From JAZGGS01 sp963714405 (GTDB lineage: Bacteria > Bacteroidota > Ignavibacteria > Ignavibacteriales > Ignavibacteriaceae), in the NCBI GenBank assembly GCA_963714405.1, contig CAVQOH010000001.1, positions 62,001 to 126,000 of the forward strand: a DNA stretch of 64,000 nucleotides. The letters are read 5' to 3'. Below, in pieces: positions 30,582-40,042 of this stretch. The position numbers and the translations under genes are program-made. Under the pieces are notes generated by a model. It did not search any database. It was not told where the DNA came from and was given only the letters and a program-made list of their open reading frames with translations. Position 1 is the stretch's first letter. Each line of letters begins with the position of its first letter.

Positions 30582-31640
30582 TTTTATTAACACATTTTAA
30601 AATTTCATCAATCATCTTATTTGTTTTAGCCGGTTTAACAATAAAATTGTTACTACTATCTGCATATCCGTAAGTTTTGTAATTGTGCTGCAAGAATATA
30701 CCAATAGCAGGTATGTTTAATGCAAAAGAAAAGTGAAGAGGACCCGTATCACCACAAATAAAAACTTTGCAGGATGATATCATGGTTTTTAATTTTTTAA
30801 GGTTAACAATTTTAATTGAGTTATAATCATTATTATTAATTGATTGATACTCCATTTCTTCTTCAATTCCGAAAAGAAGCATAGGAAAGAATTTTGTTTC
30901 TGATTTTATTTTTTGATATACGATTTTGAAATTTTCAATATCCCATTTTTTGAAATTTCTTGCACCAATCCAGATTCCTGCAATTTCCTTATCCGCATTT
31001 ATATTAAATTGATTTCTAAGTTTACTTATTAGTTCATTAATTTCATTTTTATCTGCAAATATTTTTGGTTTTAATTCGTATTTAATTTTTGAAACAGAAT
31101 TAACTAGTTCCTGTTTCATAAGATGATAATGCTTCGATCTATCAGGAGTTATGTGAATATTAGTAAAAATTTCACCACTTCCACCCGTAAATCCAATCCT
31201 GTATTCTGCTTTGGTTTTATAAGCTATCCAACCATTTAAAAAGAAGTTCCAGCTGGATTGGAACTCTCAATTGCCAAATCATAACGATTTTTTTTTAGTG
31301 ATGACAGAAATTTGAAAAGATTGAACGGGTTTTTAATAAACTCTTTATGGCTGAATATGTGAACGGTATTTATATAAGGATTGTCATCTGCTAAATATTT
31401 GATATTATTTGCAATTAAAATATCTATTGATGAATTTTTGAAAATTTTATTTGTTGCTTCGATTAGTGGAGTGGAAAGAATGAAATTTCCAATTTTTCTA
31501 TCTTGATGAACAATAAGTATTTTTTTTATATCATTAGGATTTATTTCTTCAGGTGAAATTTCTTTTTGAGGAATTATTATCCTGAAAATGATTTTCAATA
31601 CTTTCTTGACAAACCGTTCTAAGGATTTACCAAAGTTCAT
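30571..31640 (-). CDS. Glycosyltransferase family 9 (heptosyltransferase-like; frame-disrupted once)
   Basis: GT-B enzyme of the ADP-heptose:LPS heptosyltransferase family. N-terminal ILIVHQDRKIGNFILSTPL is the family signature. The C-terminal donor site reads KVFICGDTGPLHFSFALNIP with IGIF. A missing T in the run near 31243 splits it: AGTSF then LNGWIAYKTK and the tail in the other frame. Rebuilt length is ~357 residues. I start at the ATG four bases after the polA stop codon begins (MNFGKSLERF); the longer frame would run back into polA. It is likely co-transcribed with polA. Confidence 0.82.
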
Positions 31641-31641
31641 T

Positions 31642-34395
31642 TTAATGTGCATCCAGCCAGTTGTTACCTGTTCCAGCATCCACAATTACGGGTACATTTA
31701 GGGGAAGAGCTTTTTCCATTAATTTTTTTATAATTGGAGTGAGTTCCTCAACTTCATCTTTATGGGCATCAAATAAAAGTTCATCATGTACTTGTAATAC
31801 CATTTTGGTTTTTGCTTTTCTTTTGTTCAATTCCTTATGAATGTTTATCATCGCAATTTTAATCATATCTGCTGCAGAGCCCTGTATTGGCATGTTTATC
31901 GCAATTCTTTCTTCTGCCTGCCTAACAATTCTATTATTGCTGTTTATGTTTCTTAAGTATCTTCTTCTTCCTAAAATTGTTTCGGCATAACCTTTTTCCC
32001 TCGCATTCATAACAGAATCATCCATAAACTTTTTAACTTGCTTAAAAGTGTTAAAGTATGTTTCAATAATTTCCTTTGCATGCGACTGAGTTATTCCTAA
32101 TCTTGTTTTTAATCCAAATGGACCAATACCGTATAAAATTCCAAAGTTAACTTCCTTTGCTTTTCTTCTCATATCATTTGTTACTTCTTGCGGATCTACC
32201 ATAAAAACAAGAGCTGCAGTACTTCTGTGGATATCTTCTCCATCCTTAAATGCTTTACTCATTCCCTTATCACCACAAATTGATGCCATAATACGAAGCT
32301 CGATCTGGCTGTAATCTGCACTAAGTAATAAGTGATCTTTATCTCTTGGAACAAATGCTTTACGTATTTCTTTTCCCATTTCAGTTCTAATAGGAATGTT
32401 TTGCAGGTTAGGATCTAAACTTGATAATCTTCCAGTTGACGCAACAGTTTGATTAAAACTTGTATGAACTCTGCCGGTTTCAGCATTTATTAGATTAGGC
32501 AATGCATCTGCATAAGTTGATTTTAATTTAGCTGCTTGCCTGTAGCTCAGTATAAAATCAATTATATCATGTTCTCCACGTAAAAATTCAAGTGACCGGG
32601 CATCCGTTGAGAATCCTGTTTTAGTCTTTCTTCCAGTAGTTAATCCGAGTTTTTCAAACAAAATTACCTGCAGCTGTTTTGGTGAGTTGATGTTAAACTC
32701 TTCACCGCTTATTTGGTAAATTTGTTTTGTGTAATTATCCAATAATATTTGAAGATCATCACTAAACTTATTTAATGCACTCTCATCAATTTTAATTCCT
32801 TCAAATTCCATATCTTCTAAAACCGGCGCAAGAGGGAACTCAACTTCGTAGGCAATTTTATTAAGTTTTTCTTTCTTTAATTCCTTATCCAGTTTTCTAT
32901 ACAACTGATAAGTCACATCAGCATCTTCTGCAGCATAGTTTGTAAGTTCATCACGATCAACTTCATATATTTTTTTGGGATCGATTTTTTCGCCGAGCAA
33001 TTCTTTTATAGAAATAGGACTGTAATTAAGATATTTATGGGCAAGAGAATCCATTCCATGTTTTTGATCTGCATCAAGAATATAACTTGCAAGCATTGTA
33101 TCAAAATAAAAACCGTGAACATTAATCCCAATACTTCGGAGAACCGAAATATCATACTTACCATTCTGGCAGACTTTTTTAATTTTTTTATCCTCAAAAA
33201 ATGGTTTGAATATTTTTACAAAATCAATAACTGGAAGACGACCTTTCCCATCATTAAATTTTTTACCAGGATCAATTGCTACAAATATTCCTTCCCCGGC
33301 TTTTGTAGAAAATGATGCTCCCACAATGTTTAGTTCAAAAGGATTTAATGAATCAGTTTCAGTATCAAAGACAATCAGATTACTTTGTAATAATCTTCCA
33401 ACTAATTGTTTCGCATCTTTAACGCTGTATATAATTTGATATTTTGTTTTTTTTGTATCAAATGATTTGAAATTAGAATCTTCAACAGCTTCAGCAGAAG
33501 GTTGCTGACTGTTGCCATTATATACTTTTAATAATCGGTTAAAGAGTGTTTTAAATTCAAGTTCATTAAAAAATTCCTGTAAGTTATCAAATTGCGGATT
33601 TTCAAATTTTGCTTTTTCAAAATCAATCTCCATAGGAACATTGCAATGAATTGTTGCCAGCTCTTTTGATAAAAATGCATTGTCTTTACTTTCTGTAAGT
33701 TTTTTCTTTATTCCTGCTTTTTCTATTTGATCGATGTTTTTATAAATATTTTCTAAACTTTTATATTTTTCAATTAAGGGAAGAGCTCCTTTTGGTCCGA
33801 TTCCTGCAACTCCTGGTATATCATCTGATGAATCTCCAATAATAGATAAATAATCAATCATCTGAGGAGGATCGAATCCAAGTTCTTCTTTAACTTTTGC
33901 CACATCATATAATTTTGGTTCATCATTACCTCTGCCAGGGCGAATTACAAAAACTCTTGTCGTTACCAACTGAAAATAATCTTTATCAGGTGTTATAGCG
34001 TAAGAAATCAATCCTTCTTTCTCGGCTTTTTTTACAGCAGTTCCAACTATATCATCAGCTTCATAACCCGGCTTAATCCAGACTGGCATGTTCAATAATT
34101 CAACAAGTTGTTTAATTCTATCAATCTGAGGAATCATATCATCGGGCATTACAGCACGGGATGATTTGTAATCTTCATATCTCTCATGGCGAAATGTTTT
34201 TTCTTTTGAATCGAAAGCAACAGCAATATAATCTGGTTTATGATCTTCCAGCACTTTTAATATTTGATTGATAAAACCGTAAACTGCTGAAGTGGGTTCA
34301 CCTTTGCTTGATACTAAAGGACGGTTGATAAAGGCATAATAAGCTTTATATGCCATTGCAAGTGCATCAATTATAACAAATTTTTTATTCTTCAT
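31642..34395 (-). CDS. polA: DNA polymerase I
   Basis: Full three-domain Pol I (917 residues) for Okazaki-fragment processing and repair. Residues ~1-290 are the 5'-3' exonuclease (FVIIDALAMAYKAYYAF, GYEADDIVGT, GDSSDDIPGVAGIGPKGA). The 3'-5' exonuclease keeps its acidic residues (IVFDTETDSLNP, NGKYDISVL, YAAEDADVTYQL), so proofreading should be active. Polymerase motifs A (LSADYSQIELRIMAS), B (RRKAKEVNFGILYGIGPFG) and C (LQVHDELLFDA) are intact. It is a long uninterrupted gene, in contrast with its broken neighbours. Confidence 0.97.
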   Translation of the reverse strand: MKNKKFVIIDALAMAYKAYYAFINRPLVSSKGEPTSAVYGFINQILKVLEDHKPDYIAVAFDSKEKTFRHERYEDYKSSRAVMPDDMIPQIDRIKQLVELLNMPVWIKPGYEADDIVGTAVKKAEKEGLISYAITPDKDYFQLVTTRVFVIRPGRGNDEPKLYDVAKVKEELGFDPPQMIDYLSIIGDSSDDIPGVAGIGPKGALPLIEKYKSLENIYKNIDQIEKAGIKKKLTESKDNAFLSKELATIHCNVPMEIDFEKAKFENPQFDNLQEFFNELEFKTLFNRLLKVYNGNSQQPSAEAVEDSNFKSFDTKKTKYQIIYSVKDAKQLVGRLLQSNLIVFDTETDSLNPFELNIVGASFSTKAGEGIFVAIDPGKKFNDGKGRLPVIDFVKIFKPFFEDKKIKKVCQNGKYDISVLRSIGINVHGFYFDTMLASYILDADQKHGMDSLAHKYLNYSPISIKELLGEKIDPKKIYEVDRDELTNYAAEDADVTYQLYRKLDKELKKEKLNKIAYEVEFPLAPVLEDMEFEGIKIDESALNKFSDDLQILLDNYTKQIYQISGEEFNINSPKQLQVILFEKLGLTTGRKTKTGFSTDARSLEFLRGEHDIIDFILSYRQAAKLKSTYADALPNLINAETGRVHTSFNQTVASTGRLSSLDPNLQNIPIRTEMGKEIRKAFVPRDKDHLLLSADYSQIELRIMASICGDKGMSKAFKDGEDIHRSTAALVFMVDPQEVTNDMRRKAKEVNFGILYGIGPFGLKTRLGITQSHAKEIIETYFNTFKQVKKFMDDSVMNAREKGYAETILGRRRYLRNINSNNRIVRQAEERIAINMPIQGSAADMIKIAMINIHKELNKRKAKTKMVLQVHDELLFDAHKDEVEELTPIIKKLMEKALPLNVPVIVDAGTGNNWLDAH

Positions 34396-34706
34396 ATATA
34401 ATGATTTAATGATTAGAATTATTATTCAGAAAATAAAGATAAGATGATTAAGTTAAAATATACATTTCCGCTAATGCATATGTGTTTAGATCTAAAATTT
34501 GATACCCATAATTGGCATTAATTTTTGTGTTGGATTAATTTGAGATATTGAATTATTTTTATATTACGTTCACAATAATTTGTTTTAGCAATTAATTTAT
34601 TATTAAGTTATATAGTGAAAATAAATTTTTACATAAACATCTTCATGAACTTTTTCTTCATTCACATTCTTCTTCATTTCATCTTTAATTAAATAAGGAG
34701 GTATTT
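34396..34706. other. Intergenic region upstream of the BNR/T9SS gene
   Basis: A 311-bp AT-rich spacer between divergent polA (-) and the T9SS gene (+). It ends in a strong ribosome site, AAGGAGGT, 6 nt before the ATG. No other structure seen. Confidence 0.6.
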
Positions 34707-36521
34707 ATGCAAAGCAAATATTCACTTTTTGCTGTTGTATTATTGTTAATCTGCTTTAGCTTGGTTCAAGCTCAAACAAACATCAGTTATGAAAAACTGC
34801 CTGATGTTGCCATATCCGGTGACGAAAATCGTGATATGCGCAATCTTGAAGTTATTGAATCAAACTATCAATTAAATATTCCACCATATAGCTCTGGCAG
34901 TTTCGTTTGGGATTTACACAATATTACTGATGCAGCAACCGGTTACGATTTGCAATCGAACTCTTCCTGCCAGCAATTATGGCTTGATGTAAATACTGGT
35001 TTTATGCATGCTGTTTTTACTTATTCGCAAGAATCAGGAAATAATTGGCCTGACAGAACAACATTATATTTTGGAAGTACAAATGCAGGAGTTGATTGGT
35101 TTGAATTAGGTCCTGTACCCAATACTTCAAGATGCGGTTACCCGGCTATTTATGGTGATGCAAATGGTAGCGCCATTATACTCAATCACAATGCTGTATT
35201 TGGAACAACTCATACAACAGTTATGCCTGACAATAGCTCATTTGAATATAACTTTAGCAATTTTGATCCGGGTGTATTACCAGAAGGCGATCCAATTTGG
35301 CCAAGATTTATAGTTGCACCAAATGGTGATTATATTTTTGCTTCATCAAGAAATGTTCAACCTGCAGATAGTTTCTATGTTAATATATTCACACCGGGTA
35401 CAGGTACTTTTAGAGGTTATGAACCCTGGGATGGAAATAATGCTGAAGTATATACTTTCGGAATTTCTCCTTCTGGTAAAATTGGTTTAGCATATATCGG
35501 GCAGCCAAATGGAACATCTTACATAAATGATGGAGATGTTTTCTTATCTGAATCAATGGATAACGGGCAAAACTGGAGTACACCAGTAAAAATTTATGAA
35601 AGAGATCATTCAGTTGATACAACCTGGGGTGCTATGAGAGGTCTTACTCTTAACTACTTTGGTGAAGAAGCTTGCATTTTCTTTGAAACTGCTTGGCAGG
35701 ATTTTGCCGCCGGAACTTATCAGCAAGGAAATATAAACGAGCTTTATTTCTGGTCAGCTAATGTTAATGGAGGTGATCCTGTAGTATTTTTAGATTCATC
35801 ATGGCCGAATTATAATCCGGGCGGAGGTGCAAACGATGTTTATATGGGTGTTTGCAGACCAGTATTAGCCCGTTCAGAAGATGGAACAGCTTTGTTCCTG
35901 GCTTTTTCAGCTGCTTCCGGGGAAGTATGGCCAGATACTTTAACAGAGCAATCACCTTATTTTGATGGATATTTTTCATATTCTACTGATGGCGGTGAAA
36001 ATTGGACGGATCCAGAGAAATTTACTCCCGATGGTCCTCCATTGTTGGATTGGAGATATCCTAGTATAGCTCCTATCATCGCACCAAATCCTCCTGATGA
36101 TGATGTTTATACAGTGCATATTGTTGTTCAGGGTGATACATTACCTGGAAGTACTGTACAGGTTGCTGCACCTATGATTGTAGGTGTAACTGCTAAATAC
36201 TATCACTTTTCAACTGATATTGTAATTGTTGGAGTTGATGACGATGGAAATGTTGTTAATAATTTTAATCTTGAACAAAATTATCCAAATCCATTTAATC
36301 CTAGCACACAAATTAAGTACACACTTGCTGAACAAAGCAATGTTACATTAAAAGTATATGATGTGTTAGGAAACGAAGTTGCAAATTTGGTAAACAAAAA
36401 CCAAAATGCAGGTTCTTATAATGTCAATTTTGATGCTTCCGGCTTAGCTTCAGGATTATACATTTATAAGCTAAGTGCTGGTAATTTTACATCAAGTAAA
36501 AAAATGCTGTTACTTAAGTAG
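34707..36521 (+). CDS. Secreted BNR/sialidase-like repeat protein with T9SS sorting domain
   Basis: Exported beta-propeller-like protein. The signal peptide is SLFAVVLLLICFSLVQAQ. Asp-box (BNR) motifs appear at SMDNGQNWS and STDGGENWT, with a weaker one at STNAGVDW, suggesting a sialidase-like propeller. No catalytic sialidase Arg triad was recognised, so it may be a binding or structural protein. The C-terminal T9SS domain is complete: LEQNYPNPFNPSTQIKYTL, LKVYDVLGNEVANLV, ASGLYIYKLSAG and final SSKKMLLLK. 604 residues, unbroken. It is followed by a terminator. Confidence 0.88.
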   Translation: MQSKYSLFAVVLLLICFSLVQAQTNISYEKLPDVAISGDENRDMRNLEVIESNYQLNIPPYSSGSFVWDLHNITDAATGYDLQSNSSCQQLWLDVNTGFMHAVFTYSQESGNNWPDRTTLYFGSTNAGVDWFELGPVPNTSRCGYPAIYGDANGSAIILNHNAVFGTTHTTVMPDNSSFEYNFSNFDPGVLPEGDPIWPRFIVAPNGDYIFASSRNVQPADSFYVNIFTPGTGTFRGYEPWDGNNAEVYTFGISPSGKIGLAYIGQPNGTSYINDGDVFLSESMDNGQNWSTPVKIYERDHSVDTTWGAMRGLTLNYFGEEACIFFETAWQDFAAGTYQQGNINELYFWSANVNGGDPVVFLDSSWPNYNPGGGANDVYMGVCRPVLARSEDGTALFLAFSAASGEVWPDTLTEQSPYFDGYFSYSTDGGENWTDPEKFTPDGPPLLDWRYPSIAPIIAPNPPDDDVYTVHIVVQGDTLPGSTVQVAAPMIVGVTAKYYHFSTDIVIVGVDDDGNVVNNFNLEQNYPNPFNPSTQIKYTLAEQSNVTLKVYDVLGNEVANLVNKNQNAGSYNVNFDASGLASGLYIYKLSAGNFTSSKKMLLLK

Positions 36522-36543
36522 AAATATGTTAATTGCATAATCT

Positions 36544-36588
36544 TGGGTGAATTGATCAATAACTTTGGTTGATTCACCCATTTTTTTT
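36544..36588 (+). terminator. Intrinsic terminator after the BNR/T9SS gene
   Basis: The stem TGGGTGAAT..CAA / TTG..ATTCACCCA has a four-base bulge and is followed by eight T. Confidence 0.85.
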
Positions 36589-36601
36589 ATATTTTTGTTC
36601 T

Positions 36602-36967
36602 ATGAATAGCGATCAATTCCAACTAACATTTAAAGTACTTAAAACAGCATTTAAGAAGTACGAAAAAAACCTCACGATTAAAACCAATAATAATGATAAA
36701 TACCATCTTTACGCAGGATACAGTAAAAAATATAAAAGAGATATTTATTTTGGAGGTGCAGAAATTAAGAAAAACTATGTGAGTTTTCACTTAATGCCTG
36801 TTTATATACATCCCGAACTTCTTAGTAGCATTTCTCCTGAACTAAAAAAAAGAATGCAGGGGAAATCCTGTTTTAACTTTAAAGAAATTGATAAGAACCT
36901 TTTAAGGGAACTTTCAGGATTAACCTCAATTGGCTATGAATATTTTAAGAAAGAGGGGATGCTGTAA
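36602..36967 (+). CDS. Conserved small cytosolic protein of unknown function
   Basis: About 121 residues, starting MNSDQFQLTFKVLKTAFKKY. It is charged, has no signal or membrane segment, and contains a beta-rich middle (YFGGAEIKKNYVSFHLMPVY) and the Cys-containing segment MQGKSCFNFKEID. The pattern resembles DUF1801-like small proteins, but I am not certain of the family. I start at 36602 because the frame upstream runs through the preceding terminator. Confidence 0.65.
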   Translation: MNSDQFQLTFKVLKTAFKKYEKNLTIKTNNNDKYHLYAGYSKKYKRDIYFGGAEIKKNYVSFHLMPVYIHPELLSSISPELKKRMQGKSCFNFKEIDKNLLRELSGLTSIGYEYFKKEGML

Positions 36968-37071
36968 TAAATCATCTTGCTATAAACGTACCTATTACTA
37001 AATCTCACTTATAATAACATAATTATCCTTATCTTTATTCCTGTATTATTAAGAAATAACAAATCCAGTTT

Positions 37072-38109
37072 ATGACACCAGCAAAAGAAACCGTTTCAAA
37101 AATACCTTCCTGGGAAGATCTCGTTAAAAAATATCAAACATCAATAAACCGTAAAAGTATCTGGCAATTGTGTAATTCATTTTTACCGTTTGTGCTTATA
37201 TGGTACTTAATGTATCTTAGCATTGATGTTAGTTACTGGATAACCCTTCTATTAGCGCTTCCGGCAGCAGGATTTGTTGTAAGAATTTTTATCATTCAGC
37301 ATGATTGCGGGCACGGTTCTTTCTTCAAATCACAGCGAGCAAATGATTTTTGGGGAATGGCTGGAAGCATATTTTCATTAACCCCCTATCATTACTGGCG
37401 AAAAAATCATGCTATTCATCATGCTACTGCAGGCAAACTTGATAAAAGAGGAATCGGCGATATCTACACATTGACTGTTGATGAGTTTTTACAGAAATCT
37501 CGATGGGGAAGATTAAAGTATCGCCTTTACCGTAACCCAATAATTTTGTTTATAATCATTCCTGTTATTTTATTTGTACTGCTTTACCGCCTTCCCATTT
37601 CTGATGTTAGGGATTTTAAGAAATTTCAACCAAGTGTTTACATTACAAGTATTGTTATTATATCACTTATTTCTGGATTGATCTGGCTTACAGGATGGCA
37701 AACCTTTTTGATAATTCAACTTCCTATAACATTTATTGCTTCCACAACGGGAACGTGGTTGTTTTATGTTCAGCATCAATTTGAAGATACATATTGGAGT
37801 GAAACTAAGGGCTGGGATTATGCATCTGCTGCGATTAAAGGAAGTTCTTATTACAAACTTCCTAAAGTTTTACAATGGTTTACAGGGAATATTGGTTTTC
37901 ATCACATTCATCACCTTAGCCCAAAAATCCCAAACTATTTGCTCGAAAAATGCCATAAAGATAATCCTTATTTTCAGGAAGGCGCAGTATTAAATATTCG
38001 CAAAAGTTTCAGGAGTTTATTTTTAAGGTTGTGGGATGAGAACCAGAAAAAGCTAATTAGTTTCAATCACTTGCACAAATACCGATCGAGGGCAACCACA
38101 AATTCTTAA
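37072..38109 (+). CDS. Membrane fatty acid desaturase
   Basis: Di-iron membrane desaturase acting on acyl chains of lipids. The three histidine boxes are present: IQHDCGHGSFF, KNHAIHHATAG and NIGFHHIHHLSPKIPN. Hydrophobic segments lie at LCNSFLPFVLIWYLMYLSI, ITLLLALPAAGFVV, and the pair IILFIIIPVILFVLLY and YITSIVIISLISGLIWL. 345 residues, complete. The box pattern fits delta-12/omega-3-type enzymes, but position specificity cannot be told. The gene stands alone with its own spacing on both sides. Confidence 0.87.
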   Translation: MTPAKETVSKIPSWEDLVKKYQTSINRKSIWQLCNSFLPFVLIWYLMYLSIDVSYWITLLLALPAAGFVVRIFIIQHDCGHGSFFKSQRANDFWGMAGSIFSLTPYHYWRKNHAIHHATAGKLDKRGIGDIYTLTVDEFLQKSRWGRLKYRLYRNPIILFIIIPVILFVLLYRLPISDVRDFKKFQPSVYITSIVIISLISGLIWLTGWQTFLIIQLPITFIASTTGTWLFYVQHQFEDTYWSETKGWDYASAAIKGSSYYKLPKVLQWFTGNIGFHHIHHLSPKIPNYLLEKCHKDNPYFQEGAVLNIRKSFRSLFLRLWDENQKKLISFNHLHKYRSRATTNS

Positions 38110-38219
38110 AATTCTAGTCAAAATTCTCCTTTTCAATTATTAGGAGAATATAAAATTTAAATGATTGAAAATAATTGTAAGAAATGTAAGTTTAGATTAA
38201 TAAACTTATTCGTTTTTAT

Positions 38220-39584
38220 ATGGAAACAGTTTTTAATCTTAATCTCCTCATCGGAATTCTCCTATTTATAATTTTTCTATTTGGTATAATCACGTCAATC
38301 AGGGAAAATGAAAAATTAGCAGTCTTTCGGCTTTCAATTTTTACTTTAATTCTCCCTTTCCCATTTTTTACTGTTTTTCTTTTTCCAGTTCCATTTAAGG
38401 ATGAAATATCAATCCTACTTTTATCATTATTTGTAATATTTACTTTACTACTTTTCATTCCTATCCGCAAAAATAAAATAGAATATGATGTTCCTACAGA
38501 AAGGATCGATGAAAGAGATACAATGTTTTCCAGGAAGGAAATACAACCTGGAACTTATAGATTTGAGCAATACTATAAAAAATTTCCTGATAAAAAAATT
38601 CTAGATGATAAATTCCGTAAAAAACCAGGATTGTTAAGAAAAGGTTCAACTTTTTACAATCCATTTCATTTTGCTGCAGCAGATTCAAGCTTTGAATCCA
38701 TTGCCAGAATGCACTCGATGTTTGAGGGAGAACCATCGGAAGATATTATAAAAGTAAAAGCGGAGGAAATTACACGGTTCATAAAAAACTGGGCGACTAA
38801 ATTAGGAGCGGATAATTGCTGTATCACCATTTTGAAAGATCATCATCTGTACAAAATTGGTGGAAGGAAAGAGAGATATGGAAAAGAAGTTGTTAATAAT
38901 CATAAGTACGCAATAGTTTTTACAACAGAAATGGATAAAACGATGATCCATTCTGCTCCATCGGGATCAGTTGTAATGGAATCTGCACAGCAATATTTAG
39001 ATTCTGGAATTGTTGCAATCCAAGTGGCAAAGTTTATTCAAATATTAGGTTACAATGCACGGGCTCATATAGATGGTAATTACCAGGTAGTTTGCCCATT
39101 GGTTGCAAGGGATGCTGGTTTAGGGGAGATTGGAAGAATGGGTTTATTGATGACCCCAAATTTAGGTCCTCGTGTAAGAATTTCTGTGGTTACAACGGAT
39201 ATTCCTCTTTTAATTGATGAAAGAAAACCTGATTACAGTGTTACTGATTTTTGTAAAATGTGTAAAAAATGTGCAGTTGCTTGCCCCAGCAGGGCTATAT
39301 CTTTTGAAGATAAAAAGGATATTGAAGGTGTTTCCCGCTGGCAAATAAATTCTGAAGCCTGTTATACCTTATGGTGTAGTTATGGAACTGATTGCGGAAG
39401 ATGTGTATCAGTCTGTCCGTATTCCCATCCTGATAATTTGTTTCATAATTTAATAAGATTTGGAATTAAGAACTCAAAAATGTTTAGTTGGTTTGCTGTT
39501 AAAATGGATGACGCAATCTATGGAAAAAAACCCCGATCAGCTGAACTCCCAACTTGGATGCAAATGAGCTCAAATAAAGAATAG
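38220..39584 (+). CDS. Membrane-anchored RdhA/QueG-like corrinoid Fe-S oxidoreductase homologue
   Basis: 454 residues. Three N-terminal TM helices (LNLLIGILLFIIFLFGIITSI, FTLILPFPFFTVFLFP, ISILLLSLFVIFTLLLF) precede a soluble domain. That domain shows the reductive-dehalogenase/QueG pattern: GYNARAHIDGNYQVVCPLVA, then DAGLGEIGRMGLLMTPNLG and GPRVRISVVTTDIPL. Two Fe-S motifs follow: FCKMCKKCAVACP (~345-355) and CYTLWCSYGTDCGRCVSVCP (~381-400). Known relatives bind cobalamin and two [4Fe-4S] clusters. There is no Tat signal and no RdhB neighbour, so true organohalide respiration is unlikely. Function unknown; a membrane-linked reductase is inferred. Confidence 0.75.
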   Translation: METVFNLNLLIGILLFIIFLFGIITSIRENEKLAVFRLSIFTLILPFPFFTVFLFPVPFKDEISILLLSLFVIFTLLLFIPIRKNKIEYDVPTERIDERDTMFSRKEIQPGTYRFEQYYKKFPDKKILDDKFRKKPGLLRKGSTFYNPFHFAAADSSFESIARMHSMFEGEPSEDIIKVKAEEITRFIKNWATKLGADNCCITILKDHHLYKIGGRKERYGKEVVNNHKYAIVFTTEMDKTMIHSAPSGSVVMESAQQYLDSGIVAIQVAKFIQILGYNARAHIDGNYQVVCPLVARDAGLGEIGRMGLLMTPNLGPRVRISVVTTDIPLLIDERKPDYSVTDFCKMCKKCAVACPSRAISFEDKKDIEGVSRWQINSEACYTLWCSYGTDCGRCVSVCPYSHPDNLFHNLIRFGIKNSKMFSWFAVKMDDAIYGKKPRSAELPTWMQMSSNKE

Positions 39585-39677
39585 ACAATTATTTTTTGTA
39601 TAAAATTGAATTTTAATTAACTTATCAATGGCTACTTTACAATCATTTAATAAATAATCATAATTCGGAGGCAAAAC

Positions 39678-40025
39678 ATGGAAGATTTTGGGTTGATACT
39701 TTTTATAATTTTTGCCCTGGCAATAGCAATTTTTATAATTATTGCATACTGGAAAGTCTTTGAAAAAGCAGGTCAGCCGGGCTGGGGAATTTTAATTCCA
39801 ATATATAATATATATTTATTTCTAGTTATCGCGGGAAGACCCGGATGGTGGATAATTTTATATTTAATCCCTCTTGTAAATATTGTAATTGCAGTTATCG
39901 TTAATATTGATATAGCCAAAAATTTTGGTAAAGATGCTGCTTTCGGATTAGGATTAGCATTTTTAGGTGTTATTTTTTATCCAATTTTAGCTTTTGGTAG
40001 TGCTACCTATAACAAGGTTAATTAA
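39678..40025 (+). CDS. DUF5684-like small membrane protein
   Basis: 115 residues with about four TM helices and the conserved pattern YWKVFEKAGQPGWGILIPIY, followed by IAGRPGWWIILYLIPLVN. This is typical of DUF5684 proteins, sometimes fused to signal peptidases. RBS CGGAGG lies 8 nt before ATG. It precedes the NhaC-family gene by 17 bp and may be co-transcribed. No function is established. Confidence 0.78.
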   Translation: MEDFGLILFIIFALAIAIFIIIAYWKVFEKAGQPGWGILIPIYNIYLFLVIAGRPGWWIILYLIPLVNIVIAVIVNIDIAKNFGKDAAFGLGLAFLGVIFYPILAFGSATYNKVN

Positions 40026-40042
40026 ATCATTTTAATTTCTAA

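Noticed and set aside
38220..39584. True respiratory reductive dehalogenase
   Set aside because: No Tat signal, no rdhB membrane anchor and no regulator nearby; only the core domain is similar.
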